Shown here: piece by piece, positions 21,736 to 35,600 of the stretch
Position numbering within the stretch: the first letter of the stretch is position 1
Layout of the letters: every line of letters starts with the position of its first letter
Assembly: GCF_051020765.1 (NCBI RefSeq)
Contig: NC_134943.1
Span: 186,001-250,000 of the forward strand
Reading direction: 5' to 3'
DNA length: 64,000 nt
From: Lasioglossum baleicum
Taxonomy: Eukaryota; Arthropoda; Insecta; Hymenoptera; Halictidae
The notes under the pieces: generated by a model
What the model saw: the letters and a program-made list of their open reading frames with translations, nothing else
Databases searched by the model: none
Told to the model about the DNA's origin: nothing
Program-made: the position numbers and the translations under genes

Positions 21736-24546
21736 AGGTTTAGATTTATACTCGTCCAATCCACAATTTTGTAGAACCTCGATTATCCGAACTAGTCTGT
21801 AGATGAGGATATCATTATCCAGAACTTTGTTGTTTTTAGGGATTCTGTTATGGTACTTTTACCAACATAGTCGTCTTTCTTTTCCGGGTAAATCGAGTCC
21901 AAGCTCGATACAATTCGGTTTGGAATTACTCGAGTAGTCCACGATTTTGTAGAACCTCGATTATCCGAAGTAGTCTGTAGACGAGGATATCGTTATGCAG
22001 AACATTGTTGTTTTCTGGGATTCTTTTATGGGACTTTTGCCAACATAATCGTCATTCTTTTCCGATTCAAATGATCTCAAACACGATACAATTCGGTTTA
22101 GATTTATACTGGTTTAATCTACGATACAGTAAAACTTCGATTATCCGAACTAGTCTGTAGGTGAGGATATAATTATGCAGAACTTTGTTGAGTTTAGACA
22201 TTCTTTTATTGAACTTTTACCAACATAATCGTCACTCTTTTCCGATTCAAATGAGAACCAACACGATACAATTCGGTTTAGATTTATACTCGTTTAATCC
22301 ACGATAATGTAGAACCTCGATTATTCGAACTAGTCTGTAGACGAGGATATCGTTATGCAGAACTTTGTTGTTGTCAGGGATTCTTTTATGGCACTCTTAC
22401 CAACATAATCGTCATTCTTTTCCGATAGAAATGAGCCCAAACACGATACAATTAGGTTTAGATTTATACTCGTCTAATCCACAATTTTGTAGAACCTCGA
22501 TTATCCGAACTAGTCTGTAGATGAGAATATCATTATCCAGAACTTTGTTGTTTTTAGGGATTCTGTTATGGTACTTTTACCAACATAGTCGTCACACTTT
22601 TCCGGTTAAATCGAGTCCAAGCTCGATACAATTCGGTTTGGAATTACTCGAGTAGTCCACGATTTTGTAGAACCTCGATTATCCGAACTAGTCTGTAGAC
22701 GAGGATATCGTTATGCAGAAAATTGTTGTTTTCAGGGATTCTTTTATGGGACTTTTACCAACATAATCGTCATTCTTTTCCGATGCAAATGAGAACAAAC
22801 ACGATACAATTCGGTTTAGATTTATACTCGTTTAATCCACGATAATGTAGAACGTCGATTATCCGAACTAGTCTGTAGATGAGGATATCATTATCCAGAA
22901 CTTTGTTGTTTTTAGGGATTCTGTTATGGTACTTTTACCAACATAGTCGTCTTTCTTTTCCGGGTAAATCGAGTCCAAGCTCGATACAATTCGGTTTGGA
23001 ATTACTCGAGTAGTCCACGATTTTGTAGAACCTCGATTATCCGAAGTAGTCTGTAGACGAGGATATCGTTATGCAGAACATTGTTGTTTTCTGGGATTCT
23101 TTTATGGGACTTTTGCCAACATAATCGTCATTCTTTTCCGATTCAAATGAGCTCAAACACGATACAATTCGGTTTAGATTTATACTGGTTTAATCTACGA
23201 TACAGTAAAACTTCGATTATCCGAACTAGTCTGTAGGTGAGGATATAATTATGCAGAACTTTGTTGAGTTTAGACATTCTTTTATTGAACTTTTAGCAAC
23301 ATAATCGTCACTCTTTTCCCATTCAAATCAGAACCAACACGATACAATTAGGTTTAGATTTATACTCGTCCAATCCACAATTTTGTAGAACCTCGATTAT
23401 CCGAACTAGTCTGTAGATGAGGATATCATTATCCAGAACTTTGTTGTTTTTAGGGATTCTGTTATGGTACTTTTACCAACATAGTCGTCTTTCTTTTCCG
23501 GGTAAATCGAGTCCAAGCTCGATACAATTCGGTTTGGAATTACTCGAGTAGTCCACGATTTTGTAGAACCTCGATTATCCGAAGTAGTCTGTAGACGAGG
23601 ATATCGTTATGCAGAACATTGTTGTTTTCTGGGATTCTTTTATGGGACTTTTGCCAACATAATCGTCATTCTTTTCCGATTCAAATGAGCTCAAACACGA
23701 TACAATTCGGTTTAGATTTATACTGGTTTAATCTACGATACAGTAAAACTTCGATTATCCGAACTAGTCTGTAGGTGAGGATATAATTATGCAGAACTTT
23801 GTTGAGTTTAGACATTCTTTTATTGAACTTTTACCAACATAATCGTCACTCTTTTCCGATTCAAATGAGAACCAACACGATACAATTCGGTTTAGATTTA
23901 TACTCGTTTAATCCACGATAATGTAGAACCTCGATTATTCGAACTAGTCTGTAGACGAGGATATCGTTATGCAGAACTTTGTTGTTGTCAGGGATTCTTT
24001 TATGGCACTCTTACCAACATAATCGTCATTCTTTTCCGATAGAAATGAGCCCAAACACGATACAATTAGGTTTAGATTTATACTCGTCTAATCCACAATT
24101 TTGTAGAACCTCGATTATCCGAACTAGTCTGTAGATGAGAATATCATTATCCAGAACTTTGTTGTTTTTAGGGATTCTGTTATGGTACTTTTACCAACAT
24201 AGTCGTCACACTTTTCCGGTTAAATCGAGTCCAAGCTCGATACAATTCGGTTTGGAATTACTCGAGTAGTCCACGATTTTGTAGAACCTCGATTATCCGA
24301 ACTAGTCTGTAGACGAGGATATCGTTATGCAGAAAATTGTTGTTTTCAGGGATTCTTTTATGGGACTTTTACCAACATAATCGTCATTCTTTTCCGATGC
24401 AAATGAGAACAAACACGATACAATTCGGTTTAGATTTATACTCGTTTAATCCACGATAATGTAGAACGTCGATTATCCGAACTAGTCTGTAGATGAGGAT
24501 ATCATTATCCAGAACTTTGTTGTTTTTAGGGATTCTGTTATGGTAC
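21725..24546 (+). repeat. 1614-bp (9-monomer) duplication
   Basis: About 21725-22932 matches 23339-24546 at a shift of 1614, including the rare ATGAGAATATC variant (22521 and 24135). On the right the copies diverge where GGTACTTTTACC (22930) becomes GGTACATTTACC (24544). On the left they diverge at the AGCTCATAC / AGAACCAAC difference. Confidence 0.82.
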
Positions 24547-24679
24547 ATTTACCAACATAGTCGTCACACTGTTCCGGTTAAATCGAGTCCAAGCTCGATA
24601 CAATTCGGTTTAGAATTACTTGATGTGTCCACGATTTTGTAGAACCTCGATTATCCGAACTAGTCTGTAGATGAGGATA

Positions 24680-25393
24680 TCGTTATGCAGAACATTGTTG
24701 TTTTTAGGGATTCTGTTATGGTACTTTTACCAACATAGTCGTCTTTCTTTTCCTGGTACATCGAGTCCAAGCTCGATACAATTCGGTTTGGAATTACTCG
24801 AGTAGTCCACGATTTTGTAGAACCTCGATTATCCGAACTAGTCTGTAGATGAGGATATCATTATCCAGAACTATGTTGTTTTTAGGGATTCTGTTATGGT
24901 ACATTTACCAACATAGTCGTCACACTTTTCCGGTTAAATCGAGTCCAAGCTCGATACAATTCGGTTTGGAATTACTCGAGTAGTCCACGATTTTGTAGAA
25001 CCTCGATTATCCGAACTGGTCTGTAGACGAGGAAATCGTTATGCAGAACATTGTTGTTTTTAGGGATTCTGTTATGGTACTTTTACCAACATAGTCGTCT
25101 TTCTTTTCCTGGTACATCGAGTCCAAGCTCGATACAATTCGGTTTGGAATTACTCGAGTAGTCCACGATTTTGTAGAACCTCGATTATCCGAACTAGTCT
25201 GTAGATGAGGATATCATTATCCAGAACTATGTAGTTTTTAGGGATTCTGTTATGGTACATTTACCAACATAGTCGTCACACTTTTCCGGTTAAATCGAGT
25301 CCAAGCTCGATACAATTCGGTTTGGAATTACTCGAGTAGTCCACGATTTTGTAGAACCTCGATTATCCGAACTAGTCTGTAGACGAGGAAATC
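24680..25393 (+). repeat. 356-bp type II dimer duplication
   Basis: TCCTGGTACATCG at 24751 and 25107 are 356 apart, which is two 178-bp type II monomers. The two dimers are nearly identical; one visible private change is TATGTAGTTTTTAGG near 25229 against TATGTTGTTTTTAGG. An analogous but separate 356-bp duplication occurs at about 58.4-59.1 kb. Confidence 0.78.
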
Positions 25394-28300
25394 GTTATGC
25401 AGAACATTGTTGTTTTCTGGGATTCGTTTATGGGACTTTTGCCAACATAATCGTCATTCTTTTCCGATTCAAATGAGCTCAAACACGATACAATTCGGTT
25501 TAGATTTATACTCGTTTAATCCACGATAATGTAGATCGTCGATTATCCGAACTAGTCTGTAGATGAGGATAACATTATCCAGAACTTTGTTGTTTTTAGG
25601 GATTCTGTTATGGTACTTTTACAAACATAGTCGTCACACTTTTCCGGTTAAATCGAGTCCAAGCTCGATACAGTTCAGTTTCGATTTACTCGAGTAGTCC
25701 ACAATTTTGTAGAACCTCGATTATCCGAACAAGTCTGTAGACGAGGATATCATTATCCAGAACTTTGTTGTTTTTAGGGATTCTGTTATGGTACTTTTAC
25801 CAACATAATCGTCACTCTTTTCCGATTCAAATGAGAACAAACACGATATAATTAGGTTTAGATTTATACTCGTCTAATCCACAATTTTGTAGAACCTCGA
25901 TTATCCGAACTAGTCTGTAGATGAGGATATCATTATCCAGAACTTTGTTGTTTTTAGGAATTCTGTTATGGTACTTTTACCAACATAGTCGTCACACTTT
26001 TCCGGTTAAATCGAGTCCAAGCTCGATACAATTCGGTTTGGAATTACTCGAGTAGTCCACGATTTTGTAGAACCTCGATTATCCGAACTAGTCTGTAGAC
26101 GAGGATATCGTTATGCAGAAAATTGTTGTTTTCAGGGATTCTTTTATGGGACTTTTACCAACATAATCGTCATTCTTTTCCGATGCAAATGAGCTCAAAC
26201 ACGATACAAGTCGGTTTAGATTTATACTCGTTTAATCCACGATAATGTAGAACGTCGATTATCCGAACTAGTCTGTAGATGAGGATAACATTATCCAGAA
26301 CTTTGTTGTTTTTAGGGATTCTGTTATGGTACTTTTACAAACATAGTCGTCACACTTTTCCGGTTAAATCGAGTCCAAGCTCGATACAGTTCAGTTTCGA
26401 TTTACTCGAGTAGTCCACAATTTTGTAGAACCTCGATTATCCGAACAAGTCTGTAGACGAGGATATCATTATCCAGAACTTTGTTGTTTTTAGGGATTCT
26501 GTTATGGTACATTTACCAACATAGTCGTCACACTGTTCCGGTTAAATCGAGTCCAAGCTCGATACAATTCGGTTTAGAATTACTTGATGTGTCCACGATT
26601 TTGTAGAACCTCGATTATCCGAACTAGTCTGTAGATGAGGATATCGTTATGCAGAACTTTGTTGTTGTCAGGGATTCTTTTATGGAACTCATTCCAACAT
26701 AATCGTCATTCTTTTCCGATTGAAATGAGCCCAAACACAATACAATTAGGTTTAGATTTATACTCGTCTAATCCACGATTTTGTAGAACCTCGATTATCC
26801 GAACTAGTCTGTAGACGAGGATATAGTTATGCAGAACATTGTTGTTTTCTGGGATTCTTTTATGGGACTTTTGCCAACATAATCGTCATTCTTTTCCGAT
26901 TCAAATGAGCTCAAACACAAAACAATTAGGTTTAGATTTATACTCGTCTAATCCACGATTTGGTAGAACCTCGATTATCCGAACTAGTCTGTAGGTGAGG
27001 ATATAATTATGCAGAACTTTGTTGAGTTTAGACATTCTTTTATTGAACTTTTACGAACATAATCGTCACTCTTTTCCGATTGAAATGAGCCCAAACACGA
27101 TACAATTAGGTTTAGATTTATACTCGTCTAATCCACGATTTTGTAGAACCTCGATTATCCGAACTAGTCTGTAGACGAGGATATCGTTATGCAGAACATT
27201 GTTGTTTTCTGGGATTCTTTTATGGGACTTTTGCCAACATAATCGTCATTCTTTTCCGATTCAAATGAGCTCAAACACAAAACAATTAGGTTTAGATTTA
27301 TACTCGTCTAATCCACGATTTTGTAGAACCTCGATTATCCGAACTAGTCTGTAGGTGAGGATATCATTATCCAGAACTATGTTGTTTTTAGGGATTCTGT
27401 TATGGTACATTTACCAACATAGTCGTCACACTTTTCCGGTTAAATCGAGTCCAAGCTCGATACAATTCGGTTTGGAATTACTCGAGTAGTCCACGATTTT
27501 GTAGAACCTCGATTATCCGAACTAGTCTGTAGACGAGGAAATCGTTATGCAGAACATTGTTGTTTTCTGGGATTCGTTTATGGGACTTTTGCCAACATAA
27601 TCGTCATTCTTTTCCGATTCAAATGAGCTCAAACACGATACAATTCGGTTTAGATTTATACTCGTTTAATCCACGATAATGTAGATCGTCGATTATCCGA
27701 ACTAGTCTGTAGATGAGGATAACATTATCCAGAACTTTGTTGTTTTTAGGGATTCTGTTATGGTACTTTTACAAACATAGTCGTCACACTTTTCCGGTTA
27801 AATCGAGTCCAAGCTCGATACAGTTCAGTTTCGATTTACTCGAGTAGTCCACAATTTTGTAGAACCTCGATTATCCGAACAAGTCTGTAGACGAGGATAT
27901 CATTATCCAGAACTTTGTTGTTTTTAGGGATTCTGTTATGGTACTTTTACCAACATAATCGTCACTCTTTTCCGATTCAAATGAGAACAAACACGATATA
28001 ATTAGGTTTAGATTTATACTCGTCTAATCCACAATTTTGTAGAACCTCGATTATCCGAACTAGTCTGTAGATGAGGATATCATTATCCAGAACTTTGTTG
28101 TTTTTAGGAATTCTGTTATGGTACTTTTACCAACATAGTCGTCACACTTTTCCGGTTAAATCGAGTCCAAGCTCGATACAATTCGGTTTGGAATTACTCG
28201 AGTAGTCCACGATTTTGTAGAACCTCGATTATCCGAACTAGTCTGTAGACGAGGATATCGTTATGCAGAAAATTGTTGTTTTCAGGGATTCTTTTATGGG

Positions 28301-29690
28301 ACTTTTACCAACATAATCGTCATTCTTTTCCGATGCAAATGAGCTCAAACACGATACAAGTCGGTTTAGATTTATACTCGTTTAATCCACGATAATGTAG
28401 AACGTCGATTATCCGAACTAGTCTGTAGATGAGGATAACATTATCCAGAACTTTGTTGTTTTTAGGGATTCTGTTATGGTACTTTTACAAACATAGTCGT
28501 CACACTTTTCCGGTTAAATCGAGTCCAAGCTCGATACAGTTCAGTTTCGATTTACTCGAGTAGTCCACAATTTTGTAGAACCTCGATTATCCGAACAAGT
28601 CTGTAGACGAGGATATCATTATCCAGAACTTTGTTGTTTTTAGGGATTCTGTTATGGTACTTTTACCAACATAATCGTCACTCTTTTCCGATTCAAATGA
28701 GAACAAACACGATAGAATTCGGTTTAGATTTATACTCGTTTAATCCACGATAATGTAGAACGTCGATTATCCGAACTAGTCTGTAGATGAGGATATCATT
28801 ATCCAGAACTTTGTTGTTTTTAGGGATTCTGTTATGGTACATTTACCAACATAGTCGTCACACTGTTCCGGTTAAATCGAGTCCAAGCTCGATACAATTC
28901 GGTTTAGAATTACTTGATGTGTCCACGATTTTGTAGAACCTCGATTATCCGAACTAGTCTGTAGATGAGGATATCGTTATGCAGAACTTTGTTGTTGTCA
29001 GGGATTCTTTTATGGAACTCATTCCAACATAATCGTCATTCTTTTCCGATTGAAATGAGCCCAAACACAATACAATTAGGTTTAGATTTATACTCGTCTA
29101 ATCCACGATTTTGTAGAACCTCGATTATCCGAACTAGTCTGTAGACGAGGATATAGTTATGCAGAACATTGTTGTTTTCTGGGATTCTTTTATGGGACTT
29201 TTGCCAACATAATCGTCATTCTTTTCCGATTCAAATGAGCTCAAACACAAAACAATTAGGTTTAGATTTATACTCGTCTAATCCACGATTTGGTAGAACC
29301 TCGATTATCCGAACTAGTCTGTAGGTGAGGATATAATTATGCAGAACTTTGTTGAGTTTAGACATTCTTTTATTGAACTTTTACGAACATAATCGTCACT
29401 CTTTTCCGATTGAAATGAGCCCAAACACGATACAATTAGGTTTAGATTTATACTCGTCTAATCCACGATTTTGTAGAACCTCGATTATCCGAACTAGTCT
29501 GTAGACGAGGATATCGTTATGCAGAACATTGTTGTTTTCTGGGATTCTTTTATGGGACTTTTGCCAACATAATCGTCATTCTTTTCCGATTCAAATGAGC
29601 TCAAACACAAAACAATTAGGTTTAGATTTATACTCGTCTAATCCACGATTTTGTAGAACCTCGATTATCCGAACTAGTCTGTAGGTGAGG
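25210..29690 (+). repeat. 2150-bp (12-monomer) tandem duplication with one monomer indel
   Basis: From about 25210 to 26505 the sequence recurs at a shift of 2150 (GTAGATCGTCG at 25531 and 27681). From about 26506 to 27360 it recurs at a shift of 2330 (GATGTGTCC at 26586 and 28916). The 180-bp change in shift means one monomer is missing from the first copy or added to the second. A substitution near 28714 (GATAGAATTC for GATACAATTC) is private. Confidence 0.83.
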
Positions 29691-32600
29691 ATATAATTAT
29701 GCAGAACTTTGTTGAGTTTAGACATTCTTTTATTGAACTTTTACGAACATAATCGTCACTCTTTTCCGATTGAAATGAGCCCAAACACGATACAATTAGG
29801 TTTAGATTTATACTCGTCTAATCCACAATTTTGTAGAACCTCGATTATCCGAACTAGTCTGTAGATGAGGATATCGTTATTCAGAACATTGTTGTTTTCA
29901 GGGATTCTTTTATGGGACTTTTACCAACATAATCGTCATTCTTTTCCGATTCAAATGAGCTCATACACGATACAATTCGGTTTAGATTTATACTCGTTTA
30001 ATCCACGATAATGTAGAACCTCGATTATCCGAACTAGTTTGCAGACGGGGATATAATTATGCAGAACTTTGTTGAGTTTAGACATTCTTTTATTGAAGTT
30101 TTAGCAACATAATCGTCACTCTTTTCCCATTCAAATCAGAACAAACACGATACAATTAGGTTTAGATTTATACTCGTCCAATCCACAATTTTGTAGAACC
30201 TCGATTATCCGAACTAGTCTGTAGATGAGGATATCATTATCCAGAACTTTGTTGTATTTAGGGATTCTGTTATGGTACTTTTACCAACATAGTCGTCTTT
30301 CTTTTCCGGGTAAATCGAGTCCAAGCTCGATACAATTCGGTTTGGAATTACTCGAGTAGTCCACGATTTTGTAGAACCTCGATTATCCGAAGTAGTCTGT
30401 AGACGAGGATATCGTTATGCAGAACATTGTTGTTTTCTGGGATTCTTTTATGGGACTTTTGCCAACATAATCGTCATTCTTTTCCGATTCAAATGAGCTC
30501 AAACACGATACAATTCGGTTTAGATTTATACTGGTTTAATCTACGATACAGTAAAACTTCGATTATCCGAACTAGTCTGTAGGTGAAGATATAATTATGC
30601 AGAACTTTGTTGAGTTTAGACATTCTTTTATTGAACTTTTACCAACATAATCGTCACTCTTTTCCGATTCAAATGAGAACCAACACGATACAATTCGGTT
30701 TAGATTTATACTCGTTTAATCCACGATAATGTAGAACCTCGATTATTCGAACTAGTCTGTAGACGAGGATATCGTTATGCAGAACTTTGTTGTTGTCAGG
30801 GATTCTTGTATGGCACTCTTACCAACATAATCGTCATTCTTTTCCGATTGAAATGAGCCCAAACACGATACAATTAGGTTTAGATTTATACTCGTTTAAT
30901 CCACAATTTTGTAGAACCTCGATTATCCGAACTAGTCTGTGGATGAGGATATCGTTATGCAGAACTTTGTTGTTGTCAGGGATTCTTTTATGGAACTCTT
31001 ACCAACATAATCGTCATTCTTTTCCGATTGAAATGAGCCCAAACACAATACAATTAGGTTTAGATTTATACTCGTCTAATCCACGATTTTGTAGAACCTC
31101 GATTATCCGAACTAGTCTGTAGATGAGGATATCATTATCCAGAACTTTGTTGTTTTTAGGGATTCTGTTATGGTACTTTTACCAACATAGTCGTCACACT
31201 TTTCCGGTTAAATCGAGTCCAAGCTCGATACAATTCGGTTTGGAATTACTCGAGTAGTCCACGATTTTGTAGAACATCGATTATCCGAACTAGTCTGTAG
31301 ACGAGGATATCGTTATGCAGAAAATTGTTGTTTTCAGGGATTCTTTTATGGGACTTTTACCAACATAATCGTCATTTTTTTCCGATGCAAATGAGCTCAA
31401 ACACGATACAATTCGGTTTAGATTTATACTCGTTTAATCCACGATAATGTAGAACCTCGATTATTCGAACTAGTCTGTAGACGAGGATATCGTTATGCAG
31501 AACTTTGTTGTTGTCAGGGATTCTTTTATGGCACTCTTACCAACATAATCGTCATTCTTTTCCGATAGAAATGAGCCCAAACACGATACAATTAGGTTTA
31601 GATTTATACTCGTCTAATCCACAATTTTGTAGAACCTCGATTATCCGAACTAGTCTGTAGATGAGAATATCATTATCCAGAACTTTGTTGTTTTTAGGGA
31701 TTCTGTTATGGTACTTTTACCAACATAGTCGTCACACTTTTCCGGTTAAATCGAGTCCAAGCTCGATACAATTCGGTTTGGAATTACTCGAGTAGTCCAC
31801 GATTTTGTAGAACCTCGATTATCCGAACTAGTCTGTAGACGAGGATATCGTTATGCAGAAAATTGTTGTTTTCAGGGATTCTTTTATGGGACTTTTACCA
31901 ACATAATCGTCATTCTTTTCCGATGCAAATGAGAACAAACACGATACAATTCGGTTTAGATTTATACTCGTTTAATCCACGATAATGTAGAACGTCGATT
32001 ATCCGAACTAGTCTGTAGATGAGGATATCATTATCCAGAACTTTGTTGTTTTTAGGGATTCTGTTATGGTACATTTACCAACATAGTCGTCACACTGTTC
32101 CGGTTAAATCGAGTCCAAGCTCGATACAATTCGGTTTAGAATTACTTGATGTGTCCACGATTTTGTAGAACCTCGATTATCCGAACTAGTCTGTAGATGA
32201 GGATATCGTTATGCAGAACTTTGTTGTTGTCAGGGATTCTTTTATGGAACTCATTCCAACATAATCGTCATTCTTTTCCGATTGAAATGAGCCCAAACAC
32301 AATACAATTAGGTTTAGATTTATACTCGTCTAATCCACGATTTTGTAGAACCTCGATTATCCGAACTAGTCTGTAGACGAGGATATCGTTATGCAGAACA
32401 TTGTTGTTTTTAGGGATTCTGTTATGGTACATTTACCAACATAGTCGTCACACTTTTCCGGTTAAATCGAGTCCAAGCTCGATACAATTCGGTTTGGAAT
32501 TACTCGAGTAGTCCACGATTTTGTAGAACCTCGATTATCCGAACTGGTCTGTAGACGAGGAAATCGTTATGCAGAACATTGTTGTTTTCCGGGATTCTTT

Positions 32601-35600
32601 TATGGGACTTTTACCAACATAATCGTCATTCTTTTCCGATGCAAATGAGCTCAAACACGATACAAGTCGGTTTAGATTTATACTCGTTTAATCCACGATA
32701 ATGTAGAACGTCGATTATCCGAACTAGTCTGTAGATGAGGATATCATTATCCAGAACTTTGTTGTTTATAGGGATTCTGTTATGGAACTCTTACCAACAT
32801 AATCGTCATTCTTTTCCGATTGAAATGAGCCCAAACACGATACAATTAAGTTTAGATTTATACTCGTCTAATCCACGATTTTGTAGAACCTCGATTATCC
32901 GAACTAGTCTGTAGACGAGGATATCGATATGCAGAACATTGTTGTTTTTAGGGATTCTGTTATGGTACTTTTACCAACATAGTCGTCTTTCTTTTCCTGG
33001 TACATCGAGTCCAAGCTCGATACAATTCGGTTTGGAATTACTCGAGTAGTCCACGATTTTGTAGAACCTCGATTATCCGAACTAGTCTGTAGATGAGGAT
33101 ATCATTATCCAGAACTATGTTGTTTTTAGGGATTCTGTTATGGTACATTTACCAACATAGTCGTCACACTTTTCCGGTTAAATCGAGTCCAAGCTCGATA
33201 CAATTCGGTTTGGAATTACTCGAGTAGTCCACGATTTTGTAGAACCTCGATTATCCGAACTAGTCTGTAGACGAGGAAATCGTTATGCAGAACATTGTTG
33301 TTTTCTGGGATTCGTTTATGGGACTTTTGCCAACATAATCGTCATTCTTTTCCGATTCAAATGAGCTCAAACACGATACAATTCGGTTTAGATTTATACT
33401 CGTTTAATCCACGATAATGTAGATCGTCGATTATCCGAACTAGTCTGTAGATGAGGATAACATTATCCAGAACATTGTTGTTTTTAGGGATTCTGTTATG
33501 GTACTTTTACAAACATAGTCGTCACACTTTTCCGGTTAAATCGAGTCCAAGCTCGATACAGTTCAGTTTCGATTTACTCGAGTAGTCCACAATTTTGTAG
33601 AACCTCGATTATCCGAACAAGTCTGTAGACGAGGATATCATTATCCAGAACTTTGTTGTTTTTAGGGATTCTGTTATGGTACTTTTACCAACATAATCGT
33701 CACTCTTTTCCGATTCAAATGAGAACAAACACGATATAATTAGGTTTAGATTTATACTCGTCTAATCCACAATTTTGTAGAACCTCGATTATCCGAACTA
33801 GTCTGTAGATGAGGATATCATTATCCAGAACTTTGTTGTTTTTAGGAATTCTGTTATGGTACTTTTACCAACATAGTCGTCACACTTTTCCGGTTAAATC
33901 GAGTCCAAGCTCGATACAATTCGGTTTGGAATTACTCGAGTAGTCCACGATTTTGTAGAACCTCGATTATCCGAACTAGTCTGTAGACGAGGATATCGTT
34001 ATGCAGAAAATTGTTGTTTTCAGGGATTCTTTTATGGAACTTTTACCAACATAATCGTCATTCTTTTCCGATGCAAATGAGCTCAAACACGATACAAGTC
34101 GGTTTAGATTTATACTCGTTTAATCCACGATAATGTAGAACGTCGATTATCCGAACTAGTCTGTAGATGAGGATAACATTATCCAGAACTTTGTTGTTTT
34201 TAGGGATTCTGTTATGGTACTTTTACAAACATAGTCGTCACACTTTTCCGGTTAAATCGAGTCCAAGCTCGATACAGTTCAGTTTCGATTTACTCGAGTA
34301 GTCCACAATTTTGTAGAACCTCGATTATCCGAACAAGTCTGTAGACGAGGATATCATTATCCAGAACTTTGTTGTTTTTAGGGATTCTGTTATGGTACTT
34401 TTACCAACATAATCGTCACTCTTTTCCGATTCAAATGAGAACAAACACGATATAATTAGGTTTAGATTTATACTCGTCTAATCCACAATTTTGTAGAACC
34501 TCGATTATCCGAACTAGTCTGTAGATGAGGATATCATTATCCAGAACTTTGTTGTTTTTAGGAATTCTGTTATGGTACTTTTACCAACATAGTCGTCACA
34601 CTTTTCCGGTTAAATCGAGTCCAAGCTCGATACAATTCGGTTTGGAATTACTCGAGTAGTCCACGATTTTGTAGAACCTCGATTATCCGAACTAGTCTGT
34701 AGACGAGGATATCGTTATGCAGAAAATTGTTGTTTTCAGGGATTCTTTTATGGAACTTTTACCAACATAATCGTCATTCTTTTCCGATGCAAATGAGCTC
34801 AAACACGATACAAGTCGGTTTAGATTTATACTCGTTTAATCCACGATAATGTAGAACGTCGATTATCCGAACTAGTCTGTAGATGAGGATAACATTATCC
34901 AGAACTTTGTTGTTTTTAGGGATTCTGTTATGGTACTTTTACAAACATAGTCGTCACACTTTTCCGGTTAAATCGAGTCCAAGCTCGATACAGTTCAGTT
35001 TCGATTTACTCGAGTAGTCCACAATTTTGTAGAACCTCGATTATCCGAACAAGTCTGTAGACGAGGATATCATTATCCAGAACTTTGTTGTTTTTAGGGA
35101 TTCTGTTATGGTACTTTTACCAACATAATCGTCACTCTTTTCCGATTCAAATGAGAACAAACACGATACAATTCGGTTTAGATTTATACTCGTTTAATCC
35201 ACGATAATGTAGAACGTCGATTATCCGAACTAGTCTGTAGATGAGGATATCATTATCCAGAACTTTGTTGTTTTTAGGGATTCTGTTATGGTACATTTAC
35301 CAACATAGTCGTCACACTGTTCCGGTTAAATCGAGTCCAAGCTCGATACAATTCGGTTTAGAATTACTTGATGTGTCCACGATTTTGTAGAACCTCGATT
35401 ATCCGAACTAGTCTGTAGATGAGGATATCGTTATGCAGAACTTTGTTGTTGTCAGGGATTCTTTTATGGAACTCATTCCAACATAATCGTCATTCTTTTC
35501 CGATTGAAATGAGCCCAAACACAATACAATTAGGTTTAGATTTATACTCGTCTAATCCACGATTTTGTAGAACCTCGATTATCCGAACTAGTCTGTAGAC

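Noticed and set aside
30787..31122. Recurrent 111-codon plus-strand open frames (also near 16080, 21467, 37779, 47643 and 56971)
   Set aside because: They lie wholly inside satellite monomers, repeat every 60 residues because the monomer is 180 bp, and exist only where a single TAG stop is mutated. No domain, and no start or regulatory context.
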